NCBI GenBank assembly: GCA_001584585.1
Contig: LSYV01000043.1
Span: forward strand, 128,728 to 192,727
Source of the DNA: Gonium pectorale
Taxonomy: Eukaryota; Chlorophyta; Chlorophyceae; Chlamydomonadales; Volvocaceae
Length of the DNA stretch: 64,000 nt
Direction: 5' to 3'
In this document: in pieces, positions 13,901 to 23,600 of the stretch
How positions within the stretch are numbered: the stretch's first letter is position 1
How the letters are laid out: every line of letters starts with the position of its first letter
Made by a program: the position numbers and the translations under genes
The notes under the pieces: generated by a model
Databases searched by the model: none
What the model was told of the DNA's origin: nothing
Seen by the model: only the letters and a program-made list of their open reading frames with translations

Positions 13901-13987
13901 ACGGCGGCGGCCGGGGGGGGAGGTGGCGGCGGCCGCTACTCAGGCGTCGGCTCGGCCTCGACTTTCGCGGCCCGGCCCCGCCCTTGA
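4929..13987 (+). CDS. Large Sel1-like repeat protein, 10 exons, possible N-myristoylation
   Basis: Exons: 4929-5015, 5208-5249, 5694-5803, 6266-6316, 6554-6662, 7033-9904, 10425-10582, 11005-12123, 12486-13435, 13807-13987; all GT-AG, all phases agree, 5,679 nt, about 1,892 aa. Start ATG 4929 gives MGQSKSRH, a fit to the N-myristoylation pattern (Gly2, Ser6). Exons 1-5 (residues 1-133) are helical and Sel1-like (CKYDLGMMAEKG, HYAFELALFGSM). Exon 6 (about 134-1091) is disordered: polyproline, acidic and Ser/Ala-rich. Exons 7-10 carry Sel1 repeats, for example ARHYSAAAAGGH..ALAYLLEHGLG, AQLYAAAAQRDCPTAANNLAKM and AWYNLAMCHLQ. Sel1 repeats are TPR-like scaffolds for protein binding; the cellular role here is unknown. 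Exon 9 contains a 20-N gap and a probable misassembly, so the true length may be about 54 aa less. The first two exons are least certain. Confidence 0.83.
10181..10250 (+). repeat. 29-bp minisatellite in Sel1 intron 6
   Basis: GGGGCCGGGTGGAACGAGGA-type units at 10181-10209 and 10210-10238, then a partial third unit to 10250. It lies between exons 6 and 7. Confidence 0.85.
13181..13377 (+). other. Assembly problem around a 20-N gap in Sel1 exon 9
   Basis: The same 35 bases (starting CCAACTGCCGG) occur just before the odd segment (13181-13215) and just after the N run (13343-13377). Between them, 13219-13322 is a TACGT/CGGTCG low-complexity stretch unlike any neighbouring exon, followed by N 13323-13342. 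The two copies are 162 bp apart, an exact multiple of three, so collapsing them keeps the reading frame. Confidence 0.75.
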
Positions 13988-14797
13988 CCCGCGACGGCGG
14001 CCACCGAAGTGCAAACCTCAAACGTGCAGCGCGGCGGCTGGCAGAGGATTGATTGGCCCGCGGCTGGTGGCGTGTGGTACACTGTTACTCTGAACACCGA
14101 ACATGTGTATGCGTGACCGACACAGCGATACTGCGCTTCGCACTGCCGTGGGCATTGGGAGGCCGCGTCCCTCCTGCATATCTACAAAGGAGGCTCGCTT
14201 TGCTGGGACCGTATGCCCGTCGCACCAGTTGTAACCTATGCTCACCTGACAGCACCAACACGACGCCTCAATGCCTCAATGCGAGCGCATGAACACCCAT
14301 GGCCGAAAGGGTGCAAGGACCGAGCCTTGTGGTGAGCGGCCGTGCAAGTGATCCATCAGTCGGCGCCATAGGGTGACGCTTGGTTGCCAGGATGGTCGTA
14401 GGCGGCGGGCTTGAGGCTCACGGCGTGAGCCGCCGCACTGAATTCCATTTCTCAGCTGCAATAACTAAGCCACGTCCGATGTTGAGCCGGCCCGACCTGA
14501 CATGATTGCTAGCGGATGATTGGCAATGTTCAATGGCCTATGCGGGCTATGCCCGGTTGCGGGGAAAGCGTGGGGGCGGTTGCGACTATCCACCGCGAAG
14601 AGTTTTGTTCGTTACGGGGCATGACACATGCCCCGCATGCTACCGAAACTATCAAGACGCTGCCAGACTGGTCACGGCATCATCGTCAAAGGTTGGATGG
14701 GGTCGGTTCCTCAAGACTGAACCGCACATGTACCCCCGTACATGCACCTCCGGTAAATGTATGGCGGTTCGAGGAGCAGGCATAGCCGCATAGGTCA
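13988..14797. other. 3' flank of the Sel1 gene and intergenic DNA
   Basis: Holds the probable poly(A) signal TGTAA at 14230-14234, about 240 bp after the stop, and two small perfect inverted repeats (GGCTCACG..CGTGAGCC near 14413 and CATGTAC..GTACATG near 14724). No gene seen. Confidence 0.5.
14230..14234 (+). terminator. TGTAA polyadenylation signal of the Sel1 gene
   Basis: First TGTAA after the stop at 13987 on the plus strand. Distance is about 243 bp, reasonable for a chlorophycean 3' UTR. Confidence 0.5.
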
Positions 14798-14866
14798 TTT
14801 TTTTTTCTGTGGAAAGGTTACAGGCGGAGAGGCGAGAAAGGGCGCAGACAGCGGGAGGGACATGGC
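14798..14866 (+). repeat. Solo end of a poly-T inverted-repeat element
   Basis: Poly-T followed by CTGTGGAAAGG, GGCGGAGAGGCG and AAAGGGCGCAGACA blocks matches the right arm of the element at 36645-36843 read on the opposite strand, and the first 25 bp match its left arm. Only one arm is found here; the following 450 bp (to 15309) show no partner arm and no gene. Confidence 0.65.
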
Positions 14867-15309
14867 AACGGAGCTCAAAAGGATCGCATAGCGCGAGCCG
14901 TGCAGGTGGGATTGGTGTTGGTCCACAGCAACACGCTTTACGCGGCGCTGCGGATGCGTGCCCTGCACCTCCTGCACCCAGGTGGACGTACGGCGCCGGT
15001 ACGGCATTGGCACATGGTCTGGCACAAGCATGGCGCCTCCAACCTGGACGGGCGTGTGCATGACATGGCTGTTCCGTTGCGAGCCGCCATGCGCAAACGG
15101 TTTATGCAACACTCAAACAGTAGTGCCGTACGTTCTGGGACGTGCCGTATCTCCATATGGCGAAACCCATAAAGATTTGAACGCGACTCCCACTGCTCCA
15201 AGAGTGGCGTAAGCCTTGCTGTTTAAGCTGCAACACTAAGCGCTTCAACGCGAAAACGCCTACTCACTGCTCACTCCGTAAGATCCTTGCAGTAAGACAA
15301 GTACAGGAT

Positions 15310-16048
15310 ATGACGTGGCAGCACTACTCCCAGGTGGCCCAACACGGCCACGCAGCGGTGGCCAGCGACCTTGCAGAAACGCTCATGTTAGGAGCTCAGC
15401 ATGTCACCTCGCATCTCGAGGAGCTTGCAGCCGCAGCAGGGCAGGACCCCGCGCTGGAAACGATGGCAACCGAACTCAGAGGCTTGCTTAAGCTTGTGCG
15501 CGAGAAGCTGAACCGGGAGACTTTTGAGAAGCTCAAGGGCTGCGTCACGGCAGCTGCGGAGGCCGTGGCGGAGGCCCTGAACCGCATGTCGCGCAAAAAC
15601 GGCGCCCTCGCAGAGCGCGTCGTAAGCCTCGAGGCGCTCGTGGCCCAGAGAAGTTAATGGCCTCAAGCAGCAGGTCAACAAGGACACCTCCTTCCTCTAC
15701 GGTCGCTCCTGCCGGCCCGTCAGCCTGTGCGACCTGAAGGAGACAATGGAGGACGACGACTTCGATAAGAAAACGGTGGCGAAGTGGCAGAAGGTGGTCG
15801 CCTACGCCCATCAGCAGGGCGTGAGCATCGGCCGACTGGCGGCAGCAAGCGCGCCGCTGCGGCAGCAGCGCTTCGATCAGGCTTGCGCGACAGACGAGAC
15901 GCCCGATCAGCTGCGCGAGTGGGCGGGCAAGTCCCTGCAGGGCAACGTGGACAAGCTGCTAAAGTTCCTGACGCATTTGACGCTTCCCCAGCAGCCGCTG
16001 GTCCCACGGCCGGGCGTCGCGGCCGTCTTCGACAACGCCAGCGCTTAG
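15310..16048 (+). pseudogene. Two-frame coiled-coil ORF, gag-like, one frameshift
   Basis: ATG 15310 opens 115 codons with heptad-like helices (LRGLLKLVREKLNRETF, ERVVSLEALV) that stop at TAA 15655-15657. The next frame is open without an ATG from about 15648 and continues the same coil (VNGLKQQVNKD), then a Cys/Lys-rich link and a compact C-terminal part, to TAG at 16046-16048. One extra base near 15647 explains the break. The layout (coiled coil, basic link, small globular end, flanked by dispersed repeats) recalls a retroelement Gag, but no zinc knuckle, protease or polymerase follows. A 52-bp intron (GTAAGC..CAG) would also restore the frame but is very short. Function not recognised. Confidence 0.45.
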
Positions 16049-16160
16049 GTACCGCGGGGTGAAGGCGTGCGGTTGGCAGATCATCAGACTGGCAATCGTG
16101 GAGGGGATAATTGTTAAAGACAGAAGGGCCACAACAACACTTAGCGGTGTCGTGCTTCAG

Positions 16161-16290
16161 TGAAAAAGAGAACCAGAAACGGGGAAGGCAGCCTCTACGG
16201 ACATACACACCCGAGGGTGTGATGTTTCCAGCAGGGCGCCGAGTACAAGGCATGGCGGGCGAGGTATACGAGCGGATGGGCCCTCCCATT
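16161..16290 (+). repeat. Dispersed repeat family A, copy 2
   Basis: Aligns with 42341-42470 closely (GGCAGCCTCTACGG, GATGTTTCCAGCAG, GCATGGCGGGCGAG are shared) and with 982-1110 more loosely. One frame reads RRVQGMAGE here and in copy 3. Confidence 0.8.
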
Positions 16291-16345
16291 GTCTCACCAG
16301 AATAGTTACCTGGCTATAAGTAATCCAGTAATTAAGTTCTAGTTT

Positions 16346-16415
16346 GTGGGCCTCCCGCTTGTCTGGGTTTGTTTCTGGTAGGAAGCGCGCCTACAATGTG
16401 TAACATACGACAACA
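16346..16415 (+). repeat. Dispersed repeat family B, copy 1
   Basis: About 70 bp aligning with the reverse complement of 19126-19195: TGGGCCTC, TGGGTTTGTT, TAGG.AGCGC and GTGTAACATAC are shared in order. Confidence 0.65.
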
Positions 16416-16904
16416 GTAACTCGTACGAGTGTGTTGCACTTAAAGTCACTCTCCCTCGTTGCATCCTCAGGCTCCTGTGGAGCAACGCCCTGGCGACAGC
16501 AGTTCCACCAGCGGGGCCTGGTCCGATCTCCCGTGCAACACCGGCTCGGCGGCACAAGTCAATTGGCTGGCTGCGCGGCGGCCCCAGCCGTTGGTGGCGC
16601 AAGCTGCGGCTGGAGGAGCAGGCGGTATCACAACCAGCGTCTCCTCTCTCCCACCCGCGTCTGCAGGAATGCCAGCTCATTGAAAGGTCGTTAACGCGTT
16701 CACAATCATGGTGCTTGCTTCACAGTGCGGTCGAGCAGTTCAAAAGCAACACGGTCCAACACGGTCCAGAAGACGCAGGTGTGCCGGTGGTCTGTGCAAG
16801 CAGTAGTCAGCAGCGGCCTTAATGGCTCCTCATCTGCCCATGCAGCTGTTGACAAAGCCCCCATCTGCTGAATTACAAGTACCGGTGACTGTGTCAGTGC
16901 GGGT
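16416..16904. other. Intergenic
   Basis: One plus-strand open frame (16459-16683, ATG start) reads like a captured coding fragment (SGAWSDLPC.., AGGAGGITT) but has no domain. Otherwise nothing seen. Confidence 0.35.
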
Positions 16905-17640
16905 AACCCAGTCCCAGGCTCCAACAGCCCTCCGCATAGCACCACAGGGCCTCCACCTCATTCGCTATCAGCCTATCACTGCCATCACAGCCGGCGAGCC
17001 GCCGCCGCCGTCGGCCCCCTCACTGACAGCGTCTCGGGTTCCCCGCCCGTCGACTCCGTTGGGAGCGCCTGCGACCCGGCTGCCGCCGCTGCGGCAGCGG
17101 CGGCGGTAGCAGAAGCCGAGGCGTTGAGGGCCGCGGCTGTACACGCATCCACCGCCGCCGCGGCGGAGCTGCGCTGCAGGTGCAGGTGGCCTGCCCGCAG
17201 GGCGGCGCGCGCGTGGCCGCGTTCGGCCGCCTCACCCAGGCACCTCAACGCCTCGGACTGCAGCTGCCGCAGGTACTCCGCGCCCGGGCCGTCCGCCTCC
17301 TGCGGCGGCGGCACCAGCCTCACGCCCGCGGATCCGCGGATCCGCGCCCGCCGGCGGCTCCCTTGCCGCCCTGCTGCTTGAACTGCTGCAGGTGGCACAT
17401 CGCCAGGTTGTACCAGGCAGACGCCGACCCCGACGCAGCGGCACGCCGGAACAGCGCCGTCGCCAGGGCCGCCGGCGTGGCGGCGCCGCTGGCCGTGCCG
17501 CCGCCGGCGCCCACGAAGATGCCGCCCCGGCCGTCGAGTATCATCTTAACCAGGTTGCTGGCGGCGGTGGGGCAGCCGCGCTGCGTGGCGTACGGCGGGG
17601 ACGGCAGTGCGCTCCTGTACTGTGGCGGCAGCGGTGGTCC
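16905..17640 (-). pseudogene. Inverted, internally deleted copy of the Sel1-repeat gene
   Basis: Read on the minus strand this is a close copy of part of the Sel1 gene. It begins with a piece of exon 6 (QYRSALPSPPYA against QYRSAPPSPPYA at about 8190), jumps to mid exon 8 (CPTAASNLVKMILDGRGG against CPTAANNLAKMILDGRGG) and follows exon 8 to about 11760. Most of the aligned stretch differs only at scattered bases; the last 150 bp are more diverged. It is broken by a tandem duplication of 8 bp (GGATCCGC) near 17337 that shifts the frame, and by a 6-bp deletion. The jump lies inside exons, at a shared TACGC, so it is a deletion after DNA duplication, not splicing or retroposition. Confidence 0.9.
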
Positions 17641-18432
17641 TCTCTTCGAGCCCCGGATGACACCGCAGCCTTCGTTCAGCGCACTACGCTGCATCGTATC
17701 CATTTGTCCCGTTGTAACATCGAGTAGAACAGAAAGACTTCAGCGCAGGGTTCGATTACTTGGCATTCTAGGGTGGCAGCGCAGCCAATGCGTGCTGAAG
17801 CTCACACAGACACCATGGGCGTTCAGGCCAGCGCCCCGTACAACAGATGGGATCCACCCGCCGTACACGGGTCACACCTCGGCACAGCGGGTCCACGGCT
17901 ATCTGCATGACAAGCTACCTGGAGGAACCACAGCCATCAGTGCTACGGCAGCTTCAAGTTGAAGCCTTCAACACGAGCTCCCTGGCCCTCTGCCCGCCAT
18001 GACCTGCTCTGTACCCCTGCGCAAATGTATTACTGCCTGGATCTGAAAAAGGAGAAATCTGCAGAGAAATAGGTAGCCCGCCTCTATGGTTGAGCTGCCA
18101 CGAGCGAGGCCACGCGGCTAGCTGGCGGTGAATGGTGCGCTGTCAATTTAACAAAGGTATCACGTACTAAGGTTTATTTGTTGCGTTGCGGGACGCCGTC
18201 CAACACAACGCCTTTTTTGGCTGTGGCAGATGAACCTATGCAGTTGCTTCGTACTACCCTGTTACTACCAAGGATGTCCGCGAGGACCTGTCCTTCCGTC
18301 TCCATACCAATGCAACCAGGCTCGTGTCGCAGGGATGCGTCGCGCGAGTTTAGGTCATCTTGACGGTTTATGGGGGGGATGGGCTGTGCCGATGGCAGCG
18401 ACAGCATCATGCCCGTTCTGGCACATGACAGC
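17641..18432. other. Intergenic
   Basis: No gene or clear repeat recognised. Open frames are short and lack family features. Confidence 0.4.
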
Positions 18433-18797
18433 TGTCATGACCCGTTGACGGCACGGCAATTCGGTGGCACAGCTAACCACCACACCCGTCTGCTGTGGAG
18501 GGACTACAGCGGCAAGCCTCGCTCGCTCAGCTCTACTCAGGAGCGCTTACTCCGTCACGTGGACGCCTGACAAGGCCTGTACGGCGGGCCCGCAGCACCC
18601 GGCCGTACAGGGGCGGTGCGCGCCCAGGATATAAGCAGGCTGGAAGGGGGGTTTCCCAACTCGCGAGCATACCTTTGCCGGTCGGCAGCACTCCTGAGTA
18701 GAGCTGAGCGAGTCTTGCCGCTGTAGTCCCTCCACAGCAGACGGGTGTGGTGGTTAGCTGTGCCACCGAATTGCCGTGCCGTCAACGGGACATGACA
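18433..18797. mobile_element. Fold-back / MITE-like element with 110-bp inverted arms
   Basis: Left arm 18433-18543 (TGTCATGACCCGTTGACGG..) is reverse-complemented nearly perfectly at 18688-18797 (..CCGTCAACGGGACATGACA). The ~145-bp middle holds a further palindrome (CCTGTACGGC..GCCGTACAGG near 18574-18611). No transposase, and no clear target-site duplication beside the arms. Non-autonomous DNA transposon is the best reading. Confidence 0.8.
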
Positions 18798-20684
18798 ATC
18801 TCCCATCCATCCAGATTCTCAACACCATGACGACGCCGCGGACGTACATAGTCGGTGGACATGCAGTGAGATTCACTGCATCCACGGGCAAAGACGAGCA
18901 ATGGCAGACCCTATGAACCTCGTAGTGAGCCGCCGATGTACTGACCCTGCTGACCCACGGGTCGGCGCCCTTGGCGGCAGTAGCCCTGCATCATCGGATC
19001 TAGAGCCGCACATACGTAGAGTGTCTTTCGCAGCGGTACATGATCGCTGGGCTTCATGAAATCCTCTGCAGTCCGCCTGCTCCAGATAGATAAGGACCGA
19101 GTCAACGAACAACCAAGCAGGTATGTGTTGTTGTATGTTACACGATGCATGTGCGCTGCCTACAAACAACAAACCCATACGAGCCTGAGGCCCAAAGGGT
19201 GGCCAAATCAGAACTATCATCATCATGCGCTGTTAACAGAAGGAATTCTAGTGTGGCAGGTATGTGCAATAGTGCCGCCAAGTGCGACACCAAGCACCCT
19301 AAGCACTAGCACTCGAAGTTACCGTACATGCGGAAAATCGTCAACCAACAATCGATGTAAGAGCATGAATCTGGCATCAAATCGCGCTGAGATGGATGAT
19401 CAAGTAAGTACACACGCCCTCTACTCGAAAGCGCTGAGGCACAACAAAGCAGCTCCTCCTGAATGGGTTCAGAAGGCACATATGTACAACGGAGCACCGG
19501 CTGCCGACCCGACAATAAGCAATGAAGAGCAAAAGCGTATACGGTTCCATACGAAGGAACGGTGAAGGCCCGAAGCACGCGTGTGAATGTTTAAGACACT
19601 TCACCCACAACCTTTCCACACACAGCTGCTCTTTCACGCAGAGCCGCCTCGCGACCCTTAAGAACGGCCCTCGCGCCTATCCTGCATAACCATGTGAGGT
19701 TGTCTCTGTCTGCGGGGCTGCACTCCAGGCATTCGCACCCACCTGCAGTCACTGCCAGTAAGGCATTGCACGATGTGGGGCTGGCCGCTGGCGTGACCGG
19801 GGCTCATCACAGCCGCGTGTAACAGCTCTCTCAAGTTGCTGCGGCATGCCCGGCCATGCGCCATCGCCCTTCACGCCGACGTGCGCACCGACGCATTCAC
19901 AAACCTGCTGTGTTCATCCTGCTGGTCGTTAGGTGGGTCCCGCGCGCTGATCCTGTATCACCGTCTGGCGCACCTTATTATTGCCTCGACACTCTTAGCC
20001 ATACTGCTGACTGAAATTGCAATCACATCCAGCGCTGTGCGCATCGTACCAGAAAGCTCTACGCTTGCGTTGCCCCATGGATAGGAAGCAAATGAGGGAG
20101 CCAGCGACCTGGAGGCGCCTATGGGTGCTGCGCCCACCACAGGGCGGGTTGGCACTAGGCTTGGCGAGCAGTGCCGCGGTGCCTCGACACTTGTAGCTCC
20201 CCCCCAAAGCACGCAAACTGTGCACCTCCAGATCAAGCGCGAAGGCACGAAGGAACGCGGTTCATGGGAACGGCCAAGCTGCAGACGGGCAGGCCGCGAC
20301 ACCGCTTCCTATAGTTTTGGCACGCTTCTTGTGTGCCTCTTGACCTTACGGAGCTGTCCCAAGGCATCTGGCAGCGACCGGTCCCACCAGTCCACCATGC
20401 CGTCACTGCGGGCAGGCAGGGGGAATGCGCTCAGCAACAGGCAGAGCACCGGAGCTGCCGGCCGCTCACACAGGGCCGACGGGTCGCTCACGAAGGAAAC
20501 ATACACGAAACAGAGTGCTGCAGGTGGGATTAAGGGAACACGCACGAACGGGATACACGAGTGAGTAAAGAATCCAGCTGCAGAGAAAGAATCTCTCCGA
20601 AGCGCGCCCAAAGGAGCCCCAAGTTTTCGCGGCTGCTACTCAACTCACCACTCGTCCCTCCCGCCACGAATGCAGGGTGAAGGC
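18798..20684. other. Intergenic, downstream of the M11-lectin gene
   Basis: Contains the second family B repeat (19126-19195). No convincing exon; several frames of 70-150 codons overlap each other on both strands without homology. No TGTAA signal for the minus-strand gene was found close to its stop. Confidence 0.4.
19126..19195 (-). repeat. Dispersed repeat family B, copy 2 (inverted)
   Basis: Reverse complement of this stretch matches 16346-16415 over about 70 bp. Confidence 0.65.
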
Positions 20685-23600
20685 TCAACAGTGGGCACTC
20701 CCGTACGATAGGCACAAACGGACGCTGGCAGCCGTGGCGTCCTGGCCGGCCAACGTGACATTCAGGCCGTAGCCCGGAGGCAGGGGGAACCATTGCGTGC
20801 CCGTCGTGTACCAGCTGCTGAGGCGCTCGGTGAGCCGCGCATGCAACACCGTGTCCGCCTCCTGCACGTCGGCTCGTATGTAGTTGTGCGTGTGTACCCT
20901 GCGCGCGAGATGTCATAGAATTGGCGAGCTCACGGGACTATTGACGTGAACTTGCGGTTGGTGAGCTCACAGGACGGATCGGCCCGCCACAGGGTGGCTG
21001 CCCAGGGCCGAGCCGCTGACTCACCAGACAGACTTATCAAGCTCTGGATCCAAGCCCGAGTCGTAGGCGCCTGGGGCCATCTGCCTAGTCCTGTTTTGGG
21101 CAAAGGCAAGCAGGCGCGACAGGAACCGGGTCAACAGCCGAAGACAATCTAACCACCGATAAGTGTCATATCGTACGCTCTTCTGTTACAATGGTCCTGC
21201 ATGCACATGACCCCCGCGTACGGCGCGCGCGCGAGCACCTGTACGACACGTAAATGGCCTCCTCCCGGGTGCCCTGCTGGCTGACGACGATGCGGATCAT
21301 GTTGGAGGGCCCTAGCGCCATGGACGGGACTTCGAAGGTGTACCACACCCCGGGCGCCAAGTCCTTGAGCCGGGTCGGCGTGGAGGCGAGGCTTGTGGCC
21401 CAGCCCGCCGCGTACGCCTGCGCGGCATGCCCGCACGGAGAGTGGCATCAGCAATACAGGTGAACGCGGGGGGCTGCAGTCAGTCGCCTGCGCTGGGGCG
21501 GCCCGCACCTGGGGCGCCGACAAGCACAACACGCCTCCGTACGGATCATAGCCCATGCCCATGGGGTCGGAGGGATCACCGTACTCTTCGTAAACGCCCT
21601 CCAGGAAGCCACCCGAGTGTTTCAGACCCCTGAGATGACCTGCACGGAAGACCGACGGACGCTCCGTCACCTTCAGGGCTTGTCACGAGATGAGATTCAA
21701 CATGGGATGAGCACGAACACGTGGCGCACGCAAGGACAGCTTGCCGCCGTAGCATTCGGCATAGGAAGCCCGCGCCTTCGCCATTGGAACAGTGCTAAGC
21801 TGTGCAGGCCCAAGGTCGCAGGGCTGCCAGCAAGCGATTCAGCAGTCACACACTACATTCATGTCAATGTATTGACCCATTACATTTCAGAACAGCGCAT
21901 GGTGCGCGCGTGGAGAGAAGGCACCATGAGAAGGCCCCAGATTTCCTTTTTCCAGCATGCACGGTGAGTGAGCCGCGCTGCTTTCCCTCCGCCACGCACC
22001 GCCTGCTCGCAGGAGGCGCTTGCCATGTCTGCTGCTCCGCACGCATTGCATGCGGCTTGTCACACGGGGCACAGTCCATGTACTTGTCAGCCTGCCACCG
22101 TCAGGCGCGCTTACCGAGGGATTCGAAAACGGACCATGATTCTGGTTGTGATGAACCTCCAGCTTCCGGAAAGTAGAATGCACGGCAGGCGTCTTGCCTG
22201 CAGCCGGAGTCTGCCTGGCGGCGTGGCAGGGAATAAGCGCACGAACCGCCGAGTATGAGTATGAGCCGTCTGCGAACCCAGGGGACTCTGTCTGGAAGCA
22301 CTGGCTCCGCGCAACGTGCCGATCACAGGGAAGCAGTATCAAGACCCCACGATTGCATTAGGACGTACCGATCCAAGCAAGTTCCAGTCAACGGTGGGCC
22401 AAATAAGTATGCTCTTGACAGCTCGCAAGCGGTACTGTGTGTAGATCTCCAAGTGGTTCTGTGGGAGCGAGCCAAGCCGGAGCATGTCAGGTAGTTACGT
22501 GCTATCTACAAGCAGCCTTTGGGGGCCGAGGCAAGTAGCATCGGCAGCCCAAGCTCCTACAAAATCGCAGAGCCCAAACACGTGAGAGCTCCAGACCATG
22601 GAGCCACGGCTGCGCAATGCTGCGCTGCCTCACCTGTGCCATGAAATCCACCGCCAAGTTCCATAAGTGAAGCAGTCCTTCTACGCCGGCAGAGACCTCC
22701 TTGCAGTTGACATCAACCGGACCCATTATCAAGCTGTTTTCCGGCGAGAAAGTCGTCTTGTCGTATGTACAGGACTGCGGCATCCGTACAACATGGGTGT
22801 CGCGATTGCGACAGCACCCGGCGGCGGCCGGCACATTTTAACCAGAGTGGACATCGGAAGTGCGCACCGATGCAGCGAACGGGGTGCGTGGAGCAGCCAT
22901 CGATCGACGAAATGAACGAGTAAAGCGGACCCAAGTGGGCGCTCAACTGCGAGGGGCAACCCAGGCATGGCGCCGTGCCGCGGCCACCCGCGCGCCAGGT
23001 GCGGGGCGTCAGAAACCAGAAGGCCGCTCTCGCGTACCTGTAAATACCTCTGGAGCGTCACGGCCTTTCCGCCCCCGTCGAACCAGCTTGCTCGCAGGTC
23101 GTCGATGGTGAAGCCCGGGTATCTGCCGCAGGAGGAACTCTGCATATAGAAGGTCACGTACTCCACACTGAGCAGTGGTGGCGGCGGACTGGGAGGCGGA
23201 GTGCGTCCTGCGCGGGAGGGGGAGTTGCCAGCGGAGGCAGAAGTGAGGCCAGGCCAGGAGAGAGGAATACCTGGAGGGCGAGGTTGTTTTAAAAGGGGCA
23301 GGTTCAAGCGGCGGTGGGCTGATGCAGAGCATGGCGGCGGCGAGCGGGGCAGCGTCACAGTATGGCAACGGCCATGACAACTTAGCGCCCAGCAGCCGCC
23401 AGGCCCGGAAAGGTCGTGCCGGGTTCATTGCGCCTGGGCCTTGCTCACGCACCTTGACAGGTGTTCTTGTACGGGTAGCTGCCTGCGGGGCAGTCGCAGG
23501 TGCCTGTATTCCGGTTGCACGTAGCGCCGGACGCGCCGCCCGCTGCGCACGGCTCGCTGTCGGCCCGCTGGTAGAAGCCCCCGCACGTGTCACCGAGCGA

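Noticed and set aside
15605..15680. 52-bp intron restoring the gag-like ORF
   Set aside because: Much shorter than every other intron here, and the coil pattern continues through the supposed intron.
23207..23300. Separate gene start for the second M11 domain (TTTTAAAA at 23287-23294 as TATA box)
   Set aside because: No ATG follows before the domain, and the exon joins exon 11 in phase through a good acceptor.
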